A stretch of DNA of 43,087 nt from the NCBI GenBank assembly GCA_001800975.1, contig MGWK01000094.1, positions 12,431 through 55,517 of the forward strand, given 5' to 3'. Below are positions 8,306 through 17,033 of the stretch, one piece after another; the stretch's first letter is position 1, and each line of letters starts with the position of its first letter. The DNA is from Flavobacteria bacterium RIFCSPLOWO2_12_FULL_35_11 (GTDB lineage: Bacteria > Bacteroidota > Bacteroidia > Flavobacteriales > Flavobacteriaceae). A program made the position numbers and the translations under genes. The notes beneath the pieces were generated by a model. The model was not told the DNA's origin and ran no database searches. It saw only the letters and a program-made list of their open reading frames with translations.

Positions 8306-8865
8306 AAAAAAACAATGATATTGCTGACTTAATCGCTAAAGCAAGAAAAAAAGACCAAAAGGCTTTTAATACATTGCTAAATACCTATTGGAGTGATGTT
8401 TATCGTTTTCAATTGTCAAAAATAGAAGATGAAGATGAAGCCGAAGACATTACCATCAAAACCTTTTCAAAAGCATTTGATAAAATTGACTTGTATAACG
8501 AAAGCTATAATTTTAAAACTTGGCTGATTTCAATTTCAAAAAATATTTTTTTGGATCATTTGAGAAAACAACGCACCGAAACCATTTCAATAGACAAAAA
8601 GGAATCGGAGGCTTATAAAATTTCTGATGAAACCCCATCGGCTGAAGACCAATTGATTATAGATCAAAATTTGGCGCAATTGCTCAATTATTTGAAGCAA
8701 TTAAAACCTCACTATCAGGAAATTATTAATCTTCGCTATTTTAGGGAAATGAGTTATAAGGAGATGGCCGAAGTATTAAAAGAACCTATTGGAAATATTA
8801 AAATAAAGTTATCGAGAGCAAAAAAATTATTGGCAGAAATTATTAAAAAATCTACTGAAAGTTGA
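8299..8865 (+). CDS. RNA polymerase sigma-70 family factor (ECF-like)
   Basis: A 188-residue sigma factor with region 2 (about 10-85, AEDITIKTFSKAFDKIDLY and TWLISISKNIFLDHLRK) and region 4 (about 125-182, LNYLKQLKPHYQEIINLRYFREMSYKEMAEVL). The two are joined by a short acidic linker. No in-frame ATG precedes region 2, so TTG at 8299 is the likely start, overlapping the glycosyltransferase stop. The gene overlaps the Nramp gene by 4 nt. No anti-sigma factor gene is next to it, which is unusual for many ECF groups but common in Bacteroidota. The target promoters are unknown. Confidence 0.9.
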   Translation: MVKKNNDIADLIAKARKKDQKAFNTLLNTYWSDVYRFQLSKIEDEDEAEDITIKTFSKAFDKIDLYNESYNFKTWLISISKNIFLDHLRKQRTETISIDKKESEAYKISDETPSAEDQLIIDQNLAQLLNYLKQLKPHYQEIINLRYFREMSYKEMAEVLKEPIGNIKIKLSRAKKLLAEIIKKSTES

Positions 8866-10091
8866 ATGCAAAAAAATCGAATTGGCTAAAAAACTTAGGC
8901 CCAGGAATTCTTTTTGCCGGAGCCGCGATTGGCGTTTCACATTTGGTGCAATCTACCCGAGCGGGAGCCGACTTTGGTTTTGGGTTAATTTGGGCATTGG
9001 TTTTAATTCATATCGTAAAATATCCGTTTTTTCAATTTGGCCCCAGATATGCCACGGCAACGGGCGAAAGTTTATTGGATGGCTACAAAAAATTAGGAAA
9101 AGGCGTGCTGCTTGCCTATTTTATTTTAAATCTGGCTACGATGTTCACCATTCAGGCAGCAGTGACTGTGGTAACTGCAGGATTGGCGGCAAATTTATTC
9201 GGAATAACGACAAATCCATTATATTGGAGCATCATAATCACCCTAATTTGCTTTACGTTATTGGTTACTGGCCGCTACAGTTTGCTCGATAAACTCATGA
9301 AATTGATTGTGATTACCCTAACTTTAAGCACCACAATTGCCTTAATAATTGCCGCATTTAATTCGACAAATACCTACAGCTTTGTGCAAATTATTCCTGA
9401 AGGAGCTGTTGAAATCGGATTTTTGATCGCATTTTTAGGATGGATGCCTGCCCCACTCGATGTTTCTATTTGGCAATCGCTTTGGGCACTGGAAAAACAA
9501 AAAGACAAAACCACCGAATTCAATACCAAACAGGCCATATTCGATTTCAATATTGGTTTTATGAGCACCTTGGTCATTGGTATTTTCTTTGTTGCCTTAG
9601 GCGCCATTGTAATGTATAATTCCGGTGAAACATTTAGCGATGGCGCCGTTCAATTTTCTAAGCAACTTATGACGCTTTATACTAAAAGTTTAGGGCCGGA
9701 AATGTATATTTTTATTGCCGCAGCCGCCTTTACCACAATGTTTAGCACAACCATCACAACTTTAGACGCCTCGCCAAGAGCAATGACAAAGGCTTTCGAA
9801 TTGCTAAGCCATAAAACGTACAAAAATATGTACTGGTTTTGGATCAGTTTTCTGTCCATCGGAACAATTTCAATCCTGATTTTCTTTAAATCAGAAATGG
9901 GTTTCTTAGTAAAAACTGCCACAATTCTTTCGTTTTTAACAGCACCATTTTATGCCATTGTCAATTATATATTAATTTCCAGCAAACATACTCCCGAAGA
10001 ATGGCGACCTTCTTTACAACTAAAAATGCTGAGTTGGTTTGGCATCCTGTTTTTAATCGGTTTCAGTATTTGGTATCTTTATACCATTTAA
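8862..10091 (+). CDS. Nramp-family transporter with atypical metal-site motifs
   Basis: A 409-residue membrane protein with about eleven hydrophobic helices and the Nramp/LeuT-type layout, starting LKNLGPGILFAGAAIG. Classical Mn/Fe Nramps carry DPGN in TM1 and MPH in TM6. Here the TM1 position reads GAAIGVSH and the TM6 position reads GWMPAPLD, so the aspartate of DPGN and the histidine of MPH are missing. Related divergent groups, such as the Nramp-related magnesium transporters, also change these residues; the substrate here may not be Mn or Fe (inference). The start is TTG at 8862, overlapping the sigma factor stop as TTGA. In this frame no ATG occurs near the expected N-terminus. Confidence 0.88.
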   Translation: MNAKKSNWLKNLGPGILFAGAAIGVSHLVQSTRAGADFGFGLIWALVLIHIVKYPFFQFGPRYATATGESLLDGYKKLGKGVLLAYFILNLATMFTIQAAVTVVTAGLAANLFGITTNPLYWSIIITLICFTLLVTGRYSLLDKLMKLIVITLTLSTTIALIIAAFNSTNTYSFVQIIPEGAVEIGFLIAFLGWMPAPLDVSIWQSLWALEKQKDKTTEFNTKQAIFDFNIGFMSTLVIGIFFVALGAIVMYNSGETFSDGAVQFSKQLMTLYTKSLGPEMYIFIAAAAFTTMFSTTITTLDASPRAMTKAFELLSHKTYKNMYWFWISFLSIGTISILIFFKSEMGFLVKTATILSFLTAPFYAIVNYILISSKHTPEEWRPSLQLKMLSWFGILFLIGFSIWYLYTI

Positions 10092-10262
10092 CCTTTAAAA
10101 TAACCATAATAAATGTTCCTTTTTCCCTTTTTTCTTCAAAATAAAAAGAAACCGTAACTGCTGCTATGCTTTATTTTTCTTTTTTGAAAAAATAAAAAAA
10201 TCATTCATTTCTTTTACGGCGATTTCAAAAGTTAAATGGTATTTTAGTTTATAATTTCTTCG

Positions 10263-10270
10263 TATTTTTG
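10263..10270 (+). promoter_or_regulatory. -7 box (TATTTTTG) for lipA
   Basis: TATTTTTG followed by CAATC, 19 nt before the lipA ATG. A matching -33 TTG is not obvious. Confidence 0.6.
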
Positions 10271-10289
10271 CAATCTATTTTCATTTAAA

Positions 10290-11162
10290 ATGACACAAGA
10301 AACCTCTTCATTACCAAATAAAATTCAAAAACCAGCCTGGTTGCGCGTTAAACTTCCTGTTGGAAAAAAATATACCGAATTAAGGAATTTGGTCGATAAA
10401 TACAAATTGAATACCATTTGCACAAGCGGAAGCTGTCCAAATATGGGTGAATGCTGGACAGAAGGGACGGCTACATTTATGATTTTAGGAAATACCTGCA
10501 CACGTTCCTGCGGATTTTGTGGCGTAAAAACAGGCCGACCTGAAACTGTTGACTGGGAAGAACCTGAAAAAGTGGCCCGATCAATTAAACTGATGAAAAT
10601 TAAACATGCCGTGATCACTTCAGTTGACAGGGATGATTTAAAAGATGGTGGTTCCATTATTTGGGCTGAAACGATTAACGCCATCAGAAGAACCAATCCT
10701 GAAACTACGCTTGAAACCTTAATTCCCGATTTTCAGGGAAATAAAACCAATATTGACCGTATTATAGCGGTTGCTCCTGAAGTCATTTCCCATAACTTGG
10801 AAACTGTGCGACGCTTAACGCGAGAAGTTAGAATTCAGGCAAAATATGACCGCAGTCTGGAAGTTTTAAAATATATGAAAGACCAAGGCCAGCGCAGAAC
10901 TAAATCGGGCATTATGCTTGGTTTGGGCGAAACTGAGGAAGAAGTTTTGGAAACCATGCAGGATTTGGCAAATGCCAAAGTTGATGTGTTAACCATTGGC
11001 CAATATTTGCAGCCAAGCAAAAAACACTTGCCGGTGATTGAGTTTATCACGCCCGAACAATTTATTAAATACAAAGAAATTGGACTGACAATGGGATTTA
11101 AATATGTCGAAAGTGGCGCATTAGTCAGGTCTTCTTATAAAGCGCAGCGACATTTGGAATAA
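10290..11162 (+). CDS. lipA: Lipoyl synthase
   Basis: A 290-residue radical SAM enzyme that inserts two sulfur atoms into protein-bound octanoyl groups to form lipoyl cofactor. The auxiliary cluster cysteines are C44, C49 and C55 ([12 protein letters not shown]), and the radical SAM cluster is C70, C74, C77 (CTRSCGFC). The C-terminal serine motif is present in [12 protein letters not shown]. Length and motif order are normal for LipA. It is transcribed alone from a nearby -7 box. The octanoyl transferase gene lipB is not in the window. Confidence 0.97.
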   Translation: MTQETSSLPNKIQKPAWLRVKLPVGKKYTELRNLVDKYKLNTICTSGSCPNMGECWTEGTATFMILGNTCTRSCGFCGVKTGRPETVDWEEPEKVARSIKLMKIKHAVITSVDRDDLKDGGSIIWAETINAIRRTNPETTLETLIPDFQGNKTNIDRIIAVAPEVISHNLETVRRLTREVRIQAKYDRSLEVLKYMKDQGQRRTKSGIMLGLGETEEEVLETMQDLANAKVDVLTIGQYLQPSKKHLPVIEFITPEQFIKYKEIGLTMGFKYVESGALVRSSYKAQRHLE

Positions 11163-11412
11163 ATGGCAGTTCTTTTTTTTAACTGCCAAAAGTTTTTAAA
11201 TTTAATTGCTTTCAACTTTAAATTTGGAATTCTTACTTCCGCATCTAAGCGTTAAACGCTTAACTTTTAATTTAAGTTTTAACTTAAGCAAAGTTCCATT
11301 TTTAACTGTTTATTAACAAAAAAGCGCATTTTACGGCACAAACATTGCTGTATATAATACGAAGCAAAGTTTTGTAACCTTTGTTATCATTCTTAGTAAG
11401 TTTGATTAGTAT
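11163..11412. other. Intergenic region between lipA and its terminator
   Basis: AT-rich sequence with a short perfect inverted repeat at 11246-11262 (TAAGCGTT / AACGCTTA) lacking a T run. No coding potential was recognised. A small transcript ending at the 11413-11440 hairpin is possible but not supported by a convincing promoter. Confidence 0.4.
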
Positions 11413-11440
11413 GAAAAAAGTGCCTCACGGCACTTTTTTC
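11413..11440. terminator. Bidirectional intrinsic terminator
   Basis: A perfect 12-bp stem (GAAAAAAGTGCC / GGCACTTTTTTC) with a TCAC loop. The A and T runs make it work on both strands, serving lipA (plus) and the lipoprotein gene (minus). Confidence 0.92.
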
Positions 11441-11472
11441 TATTTAATCATATTACTAATTTTATGCAATTG

Positions 11473-12189
11473 CTATTTAATCAATTTTCCTTCTTCAAGT
11501 AGAACATCATAATTATAACCTTGTCCAAAATCTTTGTCTAAAACAATGACGCCTTTAAAAGTTACCACATCACCAATATTAACTGTTTCGGTAGTTGTTA
11601 TCGTTAAATCATTTTTATTTTCAAACTGTGTTCCGTCAACAATATGAACCCAATTTTTATCCATAATGCCATTATTAACTTTCACAACTTGCCCTTTCAC
11701 AATTATAGACTTTCCGGAAAATGATTTTTTGGCTGAAAATAATTCTGACAATGACGTTCCGTTTTTCGGTTTTTCAATTTTAACATCACTTACAGGCGCA
11801 GGAGCTGAACTTGCATGCGGATCCTCTTGCTTCACTTCAACAGCAACCTCTGTTGTCCTTACACCATTGACAAAAACAATTTCGTCAAAGGTTTTATTCA
11901 ATTGTTTGCTTTCAAAATCCTTCATCACCATACCGTCTTCATAATAATAGGTTTCCCCAACAGTTACCGGCATATTTGCTATTGCCATCCAATAGGTTTT
12001 TCCATTTTCTTCAACATTTAAATAGGCATAGTTACCGCCGTCAACAGTTTCCTTCACAACAATTTTATGAACATCAGATTTTGCCGCTGGTGTTTCATTA
12101 TTAATTTTAGAATAATTTTGTTTGTCCTTGCAACTAACCATTAATAGAATACTAAAAAGCACTGCAAAATATTTCATTTTATTTTTCAT
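11473..12189 (-). CDS. Putative lipoprotein with C-terminal OB-fold-like domain
   Basis: This 238-residue protein begins with a lipoprotein signal peptide (YFAVLFSILLMVSC, lipobox cysteine near residue 20), so it is expected on a membrane facing the periplasm or on the cell surface. The middle (about 40-120) has beta-rich segments with a YLNVEENGKTYWMAIANMP stretch. The C-terminal part (about 150-238) reads like an OB-fold of the tRNA-anti/nucleic-acid-binding-like type: GKSIIVKGQVVKVN, NWVHIVDGT, DVVTFKGVIVLDKDFG. Such domains in exported proteins need not bind nucleic acid. Function unknown. The start could be M1 or M5. It ends at the shared terminator 11413-11440. Confidence 0.83.
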   Translation of the reverse strand: MKNKMKYFAVLFSILLMVSCKDKQNYSKINNETPAAKSDVHKIVVKETVDGGNYAYLNVEENGKTYWMAIANMPVTVGETYYYEDGMVMKDFESKQLNKTFDEIVFVNGVRTTEVAVEVKQEDPHASSAPAPVSDVKIEKPKNGTSLSELFSAKKSFSGKSIIVKGQVVKVNNGIMDKNWVHIVDGTQFENKNDLTITTTETVNIGDVVTFKGVIVLDKDFGQGYNYDVLLEEGKLIK

Positions 12190-12250
12190 TTTATTTGATT
12201 TAATTTTTTGTAAAAATAACTATTATTACACAAACACAATATGATATTAA

Positions 12251-12916
12251 TCACCATTTTATAACAGATAAACCATTGTTTTTCAAATAGTTATTAGTTT
12301 TGCTGAAATGTTTATTTCCAAACCAATGCCCTCTGTTGGCGCTTAATGGAGAAGGATGTCCGCACGTTAATAAAAAATGCTTTTTCTGATCAATTTTTTT
12401 GCCTTTCTTTTTGGCATAACCACCCCACAATAAAAAAACTACGTGCTCTTTTTCTTCTGAAATAATTGAAATAACGGCATCCGTAAACTGTTCCCATCCT
12501 TTATTTTGATGGGAGCCCGCATTTTGTGATTTTACCGTTAAAGTGGCATTTAATAAAAGTACGCCCTGTTTCGCCCAACGCTCCAAATTTCCGCTTTTGG
12601 GATAGGGAATGGACAAATCGGACTCAATTTCATTGAAAATATTTTTTAATGAAGGCGGATGTAAAATGCCATCATTCACCGAAAAACACAATCCGTGTGC
12701 CTGCCCTTCTCCATGATAAGGATCTTGGCCAATAATTACGACTTTTAAATCCTCAAATGAACACAAATTAAACGCTTCAAAAATTTGATCAGGTCCCGGA
12801 TAGCACTTATTTTTTGCATATTCTTCTTTCACATAACTTATAAGTTCCTCAAAATAAGGCTCTTCAAACTCCGTTTGCAACAGATTTCTCCAACTGTCGG
12901 TAATTTTTAAATTCAT
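12251..12916 (-). CDS. ung: Uracil-DNA glycosylase (family 1)
   Basis: A 221-residue enzyme that removes uracil from DNA to start base excision repair. The catalytic water-activating motif is GQDPYHG with D65. The uracil-pocket and DNA-intercalation loop is present as HPSPLSANRG, and HGLCFSVN follows the first motif. Length and motifs are normal for Ung. It is divergently transcribed from mutS2 with 58 bp between the start codons. Confidence 0.97.
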   Translation of the reverse strand: MNLKITDSWRNLLQTEFEEPYFEELISYVKEEYAKNKCYPGPDQIFEAFNLCSFEDLKVVIIGQDPYHGEGQAHGLCFSVNDGILHPPSLKNIFNEIESDLSIPYPKSGNLERWAKQGVLLLNATLTVKSQNAGSHQNKGWEQFTDAVISIISEEKEHVVFLLWGGYAKKKGKKIDQKKHFLLTCGHPSPLSANRGHWFGNKHFSKTNNYLKNNGLSVIKW

Positions 12917-12939
12917 TACGTCTGTTTGTCTTTAATTTA

Positions 12940-12947
12940 TACTTTTG
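12940..12947 (+). promoter_or_regulatory. -7 box (TACTTTTG) for mutS2
   Basis: TACTTTTG lies 27 nt before the ATG at 12975. It overlaps a TTG codon (12945) that opens the reading frame, which argues that translation starts at the ATG, not at that TTG. Confidence 0.6.
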
Positions 12948-12974
12948 TCTAACTTTTCAAAAGTAACCTATTTT

Positions 12975-15194
12975 ATGAATAGTATTTCAGAAAAAACATT
13001 AACAGATTTAGAATTTTTTACCGTTTTAAAAATGGTAAGCAGCTATTGTATTTCTGATTTAGGAAAGAATGCCACCCTACAAATAAGGCCTTTAAAATCG
13101 AAAGAAATACTGCTTCCGGAATTGCTTCAGGTGAATGAATATTTTTCGTCACTCGAAAATGAAAACCGAATTCCTAGTCATTATTTTGATGATATTCAGA
13201 AAGAAATTCACCTTTTAAAAATTGAAAACAGTTTCTTGGAACCTGCTTCTTTTTTAAAAATAGTGAACAACGCAACCACTGTATTTGAATTGCTGAAATT
13301 TTTCAATAAATTTAAAATGGTGTATCCCACGCTGTATAAATTTTCAGAAGAAATTGAAATCCAAAAGGAACTGGTTGAAAACATAAAAGCCATAATCACG
13401 CCTTTTGGGGAAGTTCAGGAAAACGCTTCCGTATTGTTAAAACAACTTCGAGGTGAAATAAATTCAATTCGTTCTAAAATTGGCACAAGTTTTAACAAAG
13501 CCTTAAGCCATTGCAACAGCGCGGGTTATTTGGATGAAATACGAGAATCGGTTATCGACAATCAGCGTGTTTTGGCGGTTCAGGCGATGCATCGAAAAAA
13601 AGTGAAAGGCAGTTTGTTAGGAACTTCTAAAACAGGAAGCATTGTGTTTATTGCCCCGGAAGCAACGCTTCAATTTAGCCGGGAATTACAAAACTTGGCC
13701 TACGACGAGCATCAGGAAATTGTAAGAATCTTAAAAGAACTGACCGATTCAACTCGAATATTTGCGCCCGATTTGAATGAATATCAAAAATACCTCATTA
13801 AACTCGACGTAATTGGGGCAAAAGCCAAATATGCAAAAACAATCAATGCGTGTTTGCCGAAAATCACTTCAGAAAAAAGCGTTTACTTAAAAGATGCCTT
13901 TCACCCTATTTTATTGTTGAAAAATAAGGAAAAAGACCTGGAAACATTTCCCCAAACACTTGAATTAAACACCCAGCAGCAAATAATTGTCATTTCCGGT
14001 CCAAATGCCGGCGGAAAAAGCATTACGCTAAAAACCATTGGTTTGCTGCAAGTGATGCTGCAAAGCGGCTTGTTGATTCCTGTTCATTTTAGATCGGAAA
14101 CTTGCTTTTTTGAAAACATATTGACCGATATTGGCGACAACCAATCCATTGAAAATCAGTTAAGCACTTACAGTTACCGTTTAAAAAATATGCGCGACTT
14201 TCTGCGAAAATGCAACGACCGCACCTTGTTTTTAATCGATGAATTTGGAACCGGAAGCGATCCTGAATTGGGCGGCGCACTGGCCGAAATATTTTTGGAA
14301 GAATTTTACGAAAAAAAAGCATTTGGAATCATTACAACGCATTATGCCAACCTAAAAGTTTTGGCCAGTGAATTGGAAAATGTGGTGAATGCCAATATGC
14401 AATTTGACGAAAAAACACTGCGTCCACTTTTTAAATTGTTTATTGGGCAGGCCGGAAGTTCTTTTACTTTTGAAGTTGCCCAAAAAAACGGCATTCCGTT
14501 TAGCCTGATCAATAAAGCCAAAAAACGGGTTAAAGTTGAAAAAGTTAGGTTAGACAAAACCATTTCTAAATTGCAGCAAGAGCGAAATATATTGCAAAAA
14601 ACTTCTGAAACACTTGAAATAGAAAAGTCGAAAGCCATTGAAAAATCGGATAGTTTAACCGAAAAACAACAAAAAATTCAGGAGAAATTAGAGAACTTTC
14701 AGGAATTGTATGACAGCAACCAGAAAATGCTATCTTATGGAAGAAAAATTAATGAATTGGTCAATAAATATTTCCAAACAAACAATAAAAAAGAGCTTAC
14801 CACCGAATTTAACAAGTGGCTTGCCAACGAGAAAGGAAAATTTATAAAGAAAAATCCGATAAAACCTGTTACAAAAACAGAAAAACAAAAAGTTAAAGTT
14901 GAAATACAACAGGTGGCAGAAAAACTTAAAACCACCGAAATGGAAGTTTTGGTTGAAGTAATAAAAGTTCGCGAAAATCAACAAAATGAAGCTGTAAAAA
15001 CAGCCAAACAAAAATCGGATTACGTTTATAAAATCAAAGACAAAGTAAAAATTCTCGGTTCAAATGCTACCGGTACCATTGAAAAAATAGAAAAAAACAA
15101 TGCCTTTATAAACTACGGATTTTTTACAACCAAAACGCTGTTAAGCAAACTGGAATTGGTGGAATCTGCCAAAAAAACAAGCAAAACCAAATAA
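12975..15194 (+). CDS. mutS2: MutS2-family ATPase lacking a Smr domain
   Basis: From the ATG the protein has 739 residues. It has the MutS core and clamp domains, then the ABC-type ATPase: Walker A GPNAGGKS, Q/stacking segment ENQLSTYSYRLKNM, Walker B LFLIDEFGTGSDPELGG and the THY switch. A long lysine- and glutamate-rich coiled coil follows (about 520-640). The C-terminus ends in a small KOW-like beta region (KDKVKILGSNATGTIEKIEKNN). The Smr endonuclease domain usual in Bacillus or Helicobacter MutS2 (LDLRG and HGxGTG motifs) is absent. MutS2 proteins act in suppression of recombination or in rescue of collided ribosomes in other bacteria, and the latter can also involve the Smr part. The reading frame extends 10 codons upstream to a TTG that lies within the -7 box. 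Confidence 0.92.
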   Translation: MNSISEKTLTDLEFFTVLKMVSSYCISDLGKNATLQIRPLKSKEILLPELLQVNEYFSSLENENRIPSHYFDDIQKEIHLLKIENSFLEPASFLKIVNNATTVFELLKFFNKFKMVYPTLYKFSEEIEIQKELVENIKAIITPFGEVQENASVLLKQLRGEINSIRSKIGTSFNKALSHCNSAGYLDEIRESVIDNQRVLAVQAMHRKKVKGSLLGTSKTGSIVFIAPEATLQFSRELQNLAYDEHQEIVRILKELTDSTRIFAPDLNEYQKYLIKLDVIGAKAKYAKTINACLPKITSEKSVYLKDAFHPILLLKNKEKDLETFPQTLELNTQQQIIVISGPNAGGKSITLKTIGLLQVMLQSGLLIPVHFRSETCFFENILTDIGDNQSIENQLSTYSYRLKNMRDFLRKCNDRTLFLIDEFGTGSDPELGGALAEIFLEEFYEKKAFGIITTHYANLKVLASELENVVNANMQFDEKTLRPLFKLFIGQAGSSFTFEVAQKNGIPFSLINKAKKRVKVEKVRLDKTISKLQQERNILQKTSETLEIEKSKAIEKSDSLTEKQQKIQEKLENFQELYDSNQKMLSYGRKINELVNKYFQTNNKKELTTEFNKWLANEKGKFIKKNPIKPVTKTEKQKVKVEIQQVAEKLKTTEMEVLVEVIKVRENQQNEAVKTAKQKSDYVYKIKDKVKILGSNATGTIEKIEKNNAFINYGFFTTKTLLSKLELVESAKKTSKTK

Positions 15195-15277
15195 TTAAAC
15201 CATCATAATTTTGGATGTTGAATGTTGAATTTCAACCTTAACAATTAAACGATTCAACAGTTAAACGTTTAAACAAT

Positions 15278-15508
15278 TTATTCACTTTCGTAACGCTCCA
15301 TTTCTCGGTCGTAAAATGCGGTGGCTTCTTCGATTAAACCTGCAACTATTTCTGCAAGCTCGTCTGTATCATCGCTCTGCAAATCTTCAAACCATTCAAT
15401 TTCATCATCAACCAAATTGATCACAAATCTTGGAAACTCGGTATGAACCACAAAAATTGCATCCATATGATCGGTATTGTCTCCCAATAAAAATTTAGGT
15501 AAGTTCAT
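15278..15508 (-). CDS. Small acidic conserved protein of unknown function
   Basis: A 76-residue, strongly acidic protein (NLVDDEIEWFEDLQSDDTDELAE, C-terminal helix with AFYDREMERYESE). No signal peptide, membrane segment or known catalytic motif is visible. Its ATG lies within the last codons of the MATE gene (14-nt overlap), so the two are likely coupled. It looks like a real gene because composition, coupling and length fit a conserved flavobacterial protein, but I cannot name a function. Confidence 0.75.
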   Translation of the reverse strand: MNLPKFLLGDNTDHMDAIFVVHTEFPRFVINLVDDEIEWFEDLQSDDTDELAEIVAGLIEEATAFYDREMERYESE

Positions 15509-16853
15509 GTTTTTCTCGTATTAATTTTTTTGATAAATAGTTAAATCTTAAAAATAGCATAATTGCCGAACTTGTTAACGCGGTTAATAGGCCAATCCAA
15601 ATACCAAAGGTACCCATATCTGCAATGCTGCCAAAATAAATGCATACCGGAAATCCAATAATCCAATAGGCAACAAATGTCAGTATAGAAGGAACATTCA
15701 CATCTTGCAATCCTCGTAAAGCGCCCAATATCACGGCTTGAAAACCGTCTGAAAGCTGAAATATTCCCGCGATAATCAAAAGACTTGACGCGATTCCTAT
15801 AACTTCTAAATTATCGGTAAACATCCAAGGCAAAATATCTTTTAAAAGGATAAACCCAACCGAAAATATAGACATAATAATCAAAATTAATAAAAAGTTT
15901 GAAAAGGCAATGCGCCGCAATTCTAAATAATTTCCCAATCCTTTTAAATTTCCCACTCTTATGGTTGCCGCAGCGCCAATTCCTACAGCAATCATAAATG
16001 TTGTTGAAGACATTTTTATGGCAATTTGGTTTGCTGCCTGCGGAAATGCGCCCAAAGTGCCGGCCAATAAAACAGATGCCGTAAACAATCCAACTTCAAA
16101 AAGCATTTGCAAAGCGGTTGGAAATCCCAATTTTGTGATTTTTAAAAATATGCTGCTTTTAAGTTCTCCCAATTTAAGTCGGTTCATATAAACGGCAAAT
16201 TTTTTCTTTTTCTTCATCACAAGGTAAAGAAAAACCACCATGACAATTCTTGAAATAAGGGTTCCCAAAGCAGCGCCAACCAACTCCAGTCTTGGAAAAA
16301 TCCAAAAACCGTAAATCAGCATAAAATTTATTGCCACATTTACAATATTGGTAATTATAGTGGCATACATGGAGTATTTTGTTTCAGATAAACCGTCGGC
16401 AAATTGTTTAAATCCCTGAAAAATCATTAGCGGAATCATAGACAACGCCACTATTTCGTAATATGGAATTGCCAATACCACCACTTCTTCCGGTTGGTCT
16501 AAATGATACAATAACGGTTTCAACAGCAATAGCATAATAAACATGACTATTCCCAAAATAGATGATAAAATTAAGCCATGCTGAAAAATTCCCCTTCCCT
16601 TTTCTACATCGCCTTCTCCGTCAGATTCGGCTATTAAAGGTGTTATGGCAAATGAAAACCCAATTCCGATGGAAAGTGCTATAAAAACCAAACTGTTTCC
16701 AAGTGAAGATGCCGCCAATTCAACCGGACCCAATCTTCCCACCATGATATCATCAATTAAGCCAACCAATAAATGGCCTAATGATCCCATCATAATTGGA
16801 GTGGCCAGTTTTAGGTTATTGCTAAACTCAGATGTGTAGTTTTTAAGCTTCAA
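15495..16853 (-). CDS. MATE-family multidrug/organic cation exporter
   Basis: A 452-residue membrane protein with twelve helices in two related halves. The first starts LATPIMMGSLGHLLVGLIDDIMVGRLGPVELAASSLGNS, a clear NorM/MATE signature, and the second has LFEVGLFTASVLLAGTLGAFPQAANQIA. MATE exporters move cationic compounds out using Na+ or H+; the substrate is unknown. The start must be TTG at 16853: an in-frame TAA comes directly before it, and the first internal ATG would cut into helix 1. The gene is followed by, and overlaps, the small acidic protein gene. Confidence 0.93.
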   Translation of the reverse strand: MKLKNYTSEFSNNLKLATPIMMGSLGHLLVGLIDDIMVGRLGPVELAASSLGNSLVFIALSIGIGFSFAITPLIAESDGEGDVEKGRGIFQHGLILSSILGIVMFIMLLLLKPLLYHLDQPEEVVVLAIPYYEIVALSMIPLMIFQGFKQFADGLSETKYSMYATIITNIVNVAINFMLIYGFWIFPRLELVGAALGTLISRIVMVVFLYLVMKKKKKFAVYMNRLKLGELKSSIFLKITKLGFPTALQMLFEVGLFTASVLLAGTLGAFPQAANQIAIKMSSTTFMIAVGIGAAATIRVGNLKGLGNYLELRRIAFSNFLLILIIMSIFSVGFILLKDILPWMFTDNLEVIGIASSLLIIAGIFQLSDGFQAVILGALRGLQDVNVPSILTFVAYWIIGFPVCIYFGSIADMGTFGIWIGLLTALTSSAIMLFLRFNYLSKKLIREKHELT

Positions 16854-17021
16854 TTAAAATAATTTTTAGTTGCGAAGATAAAGAAATTAATTAGCAATAC
16901 TTAGGCATAAACTTAAACGATAAACAAAAAAAATTAGATTTACATTAATATTTAGGATATCAAATTTTAGATTTTTAAATTTGAATCCTTTTACTTTCAC
17001 CTTTATCCTTGTTTATTTGTT

Positions 17022-17029
17022 TAATTTTG
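17022..17029 (+). promoter_or_regulatory. -7 box (TAATTTTG) directly before the nitroreductase start
   Basis: TAATTTTG ends 4 nt before the ATG at 17034. A transcript from this box would be leaderless or nearly so. Confidence 0.55.
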
Positions 17030-17033
17030 CGCT

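Noticed and set aside
8882-9292. 136-codon frame overlapping the Nramp gene
   Set aside because: Composition is unlike a protein family and it is a shadow of the transporter reading frame.
10092-10289. Terminator after the Nramp gene
   Set aside because: Only runs of T and A that could pair weakly are seen; no GC-containing stem.
11376-11412. Small RNA gene before the 11413-11440 terminator
   Set aside because: The only box-like sequence, TAACCTTTG, has one base too many for the consensus and would give a transcript of about 50 nt; not enough evidence.
12945-12974. TTG start for mutS2
   Set aside because: The codon overlaps the -7 box TACTTTTG, so it would not be in the transcript; ATG at 12975 gives a normal N-terminus.
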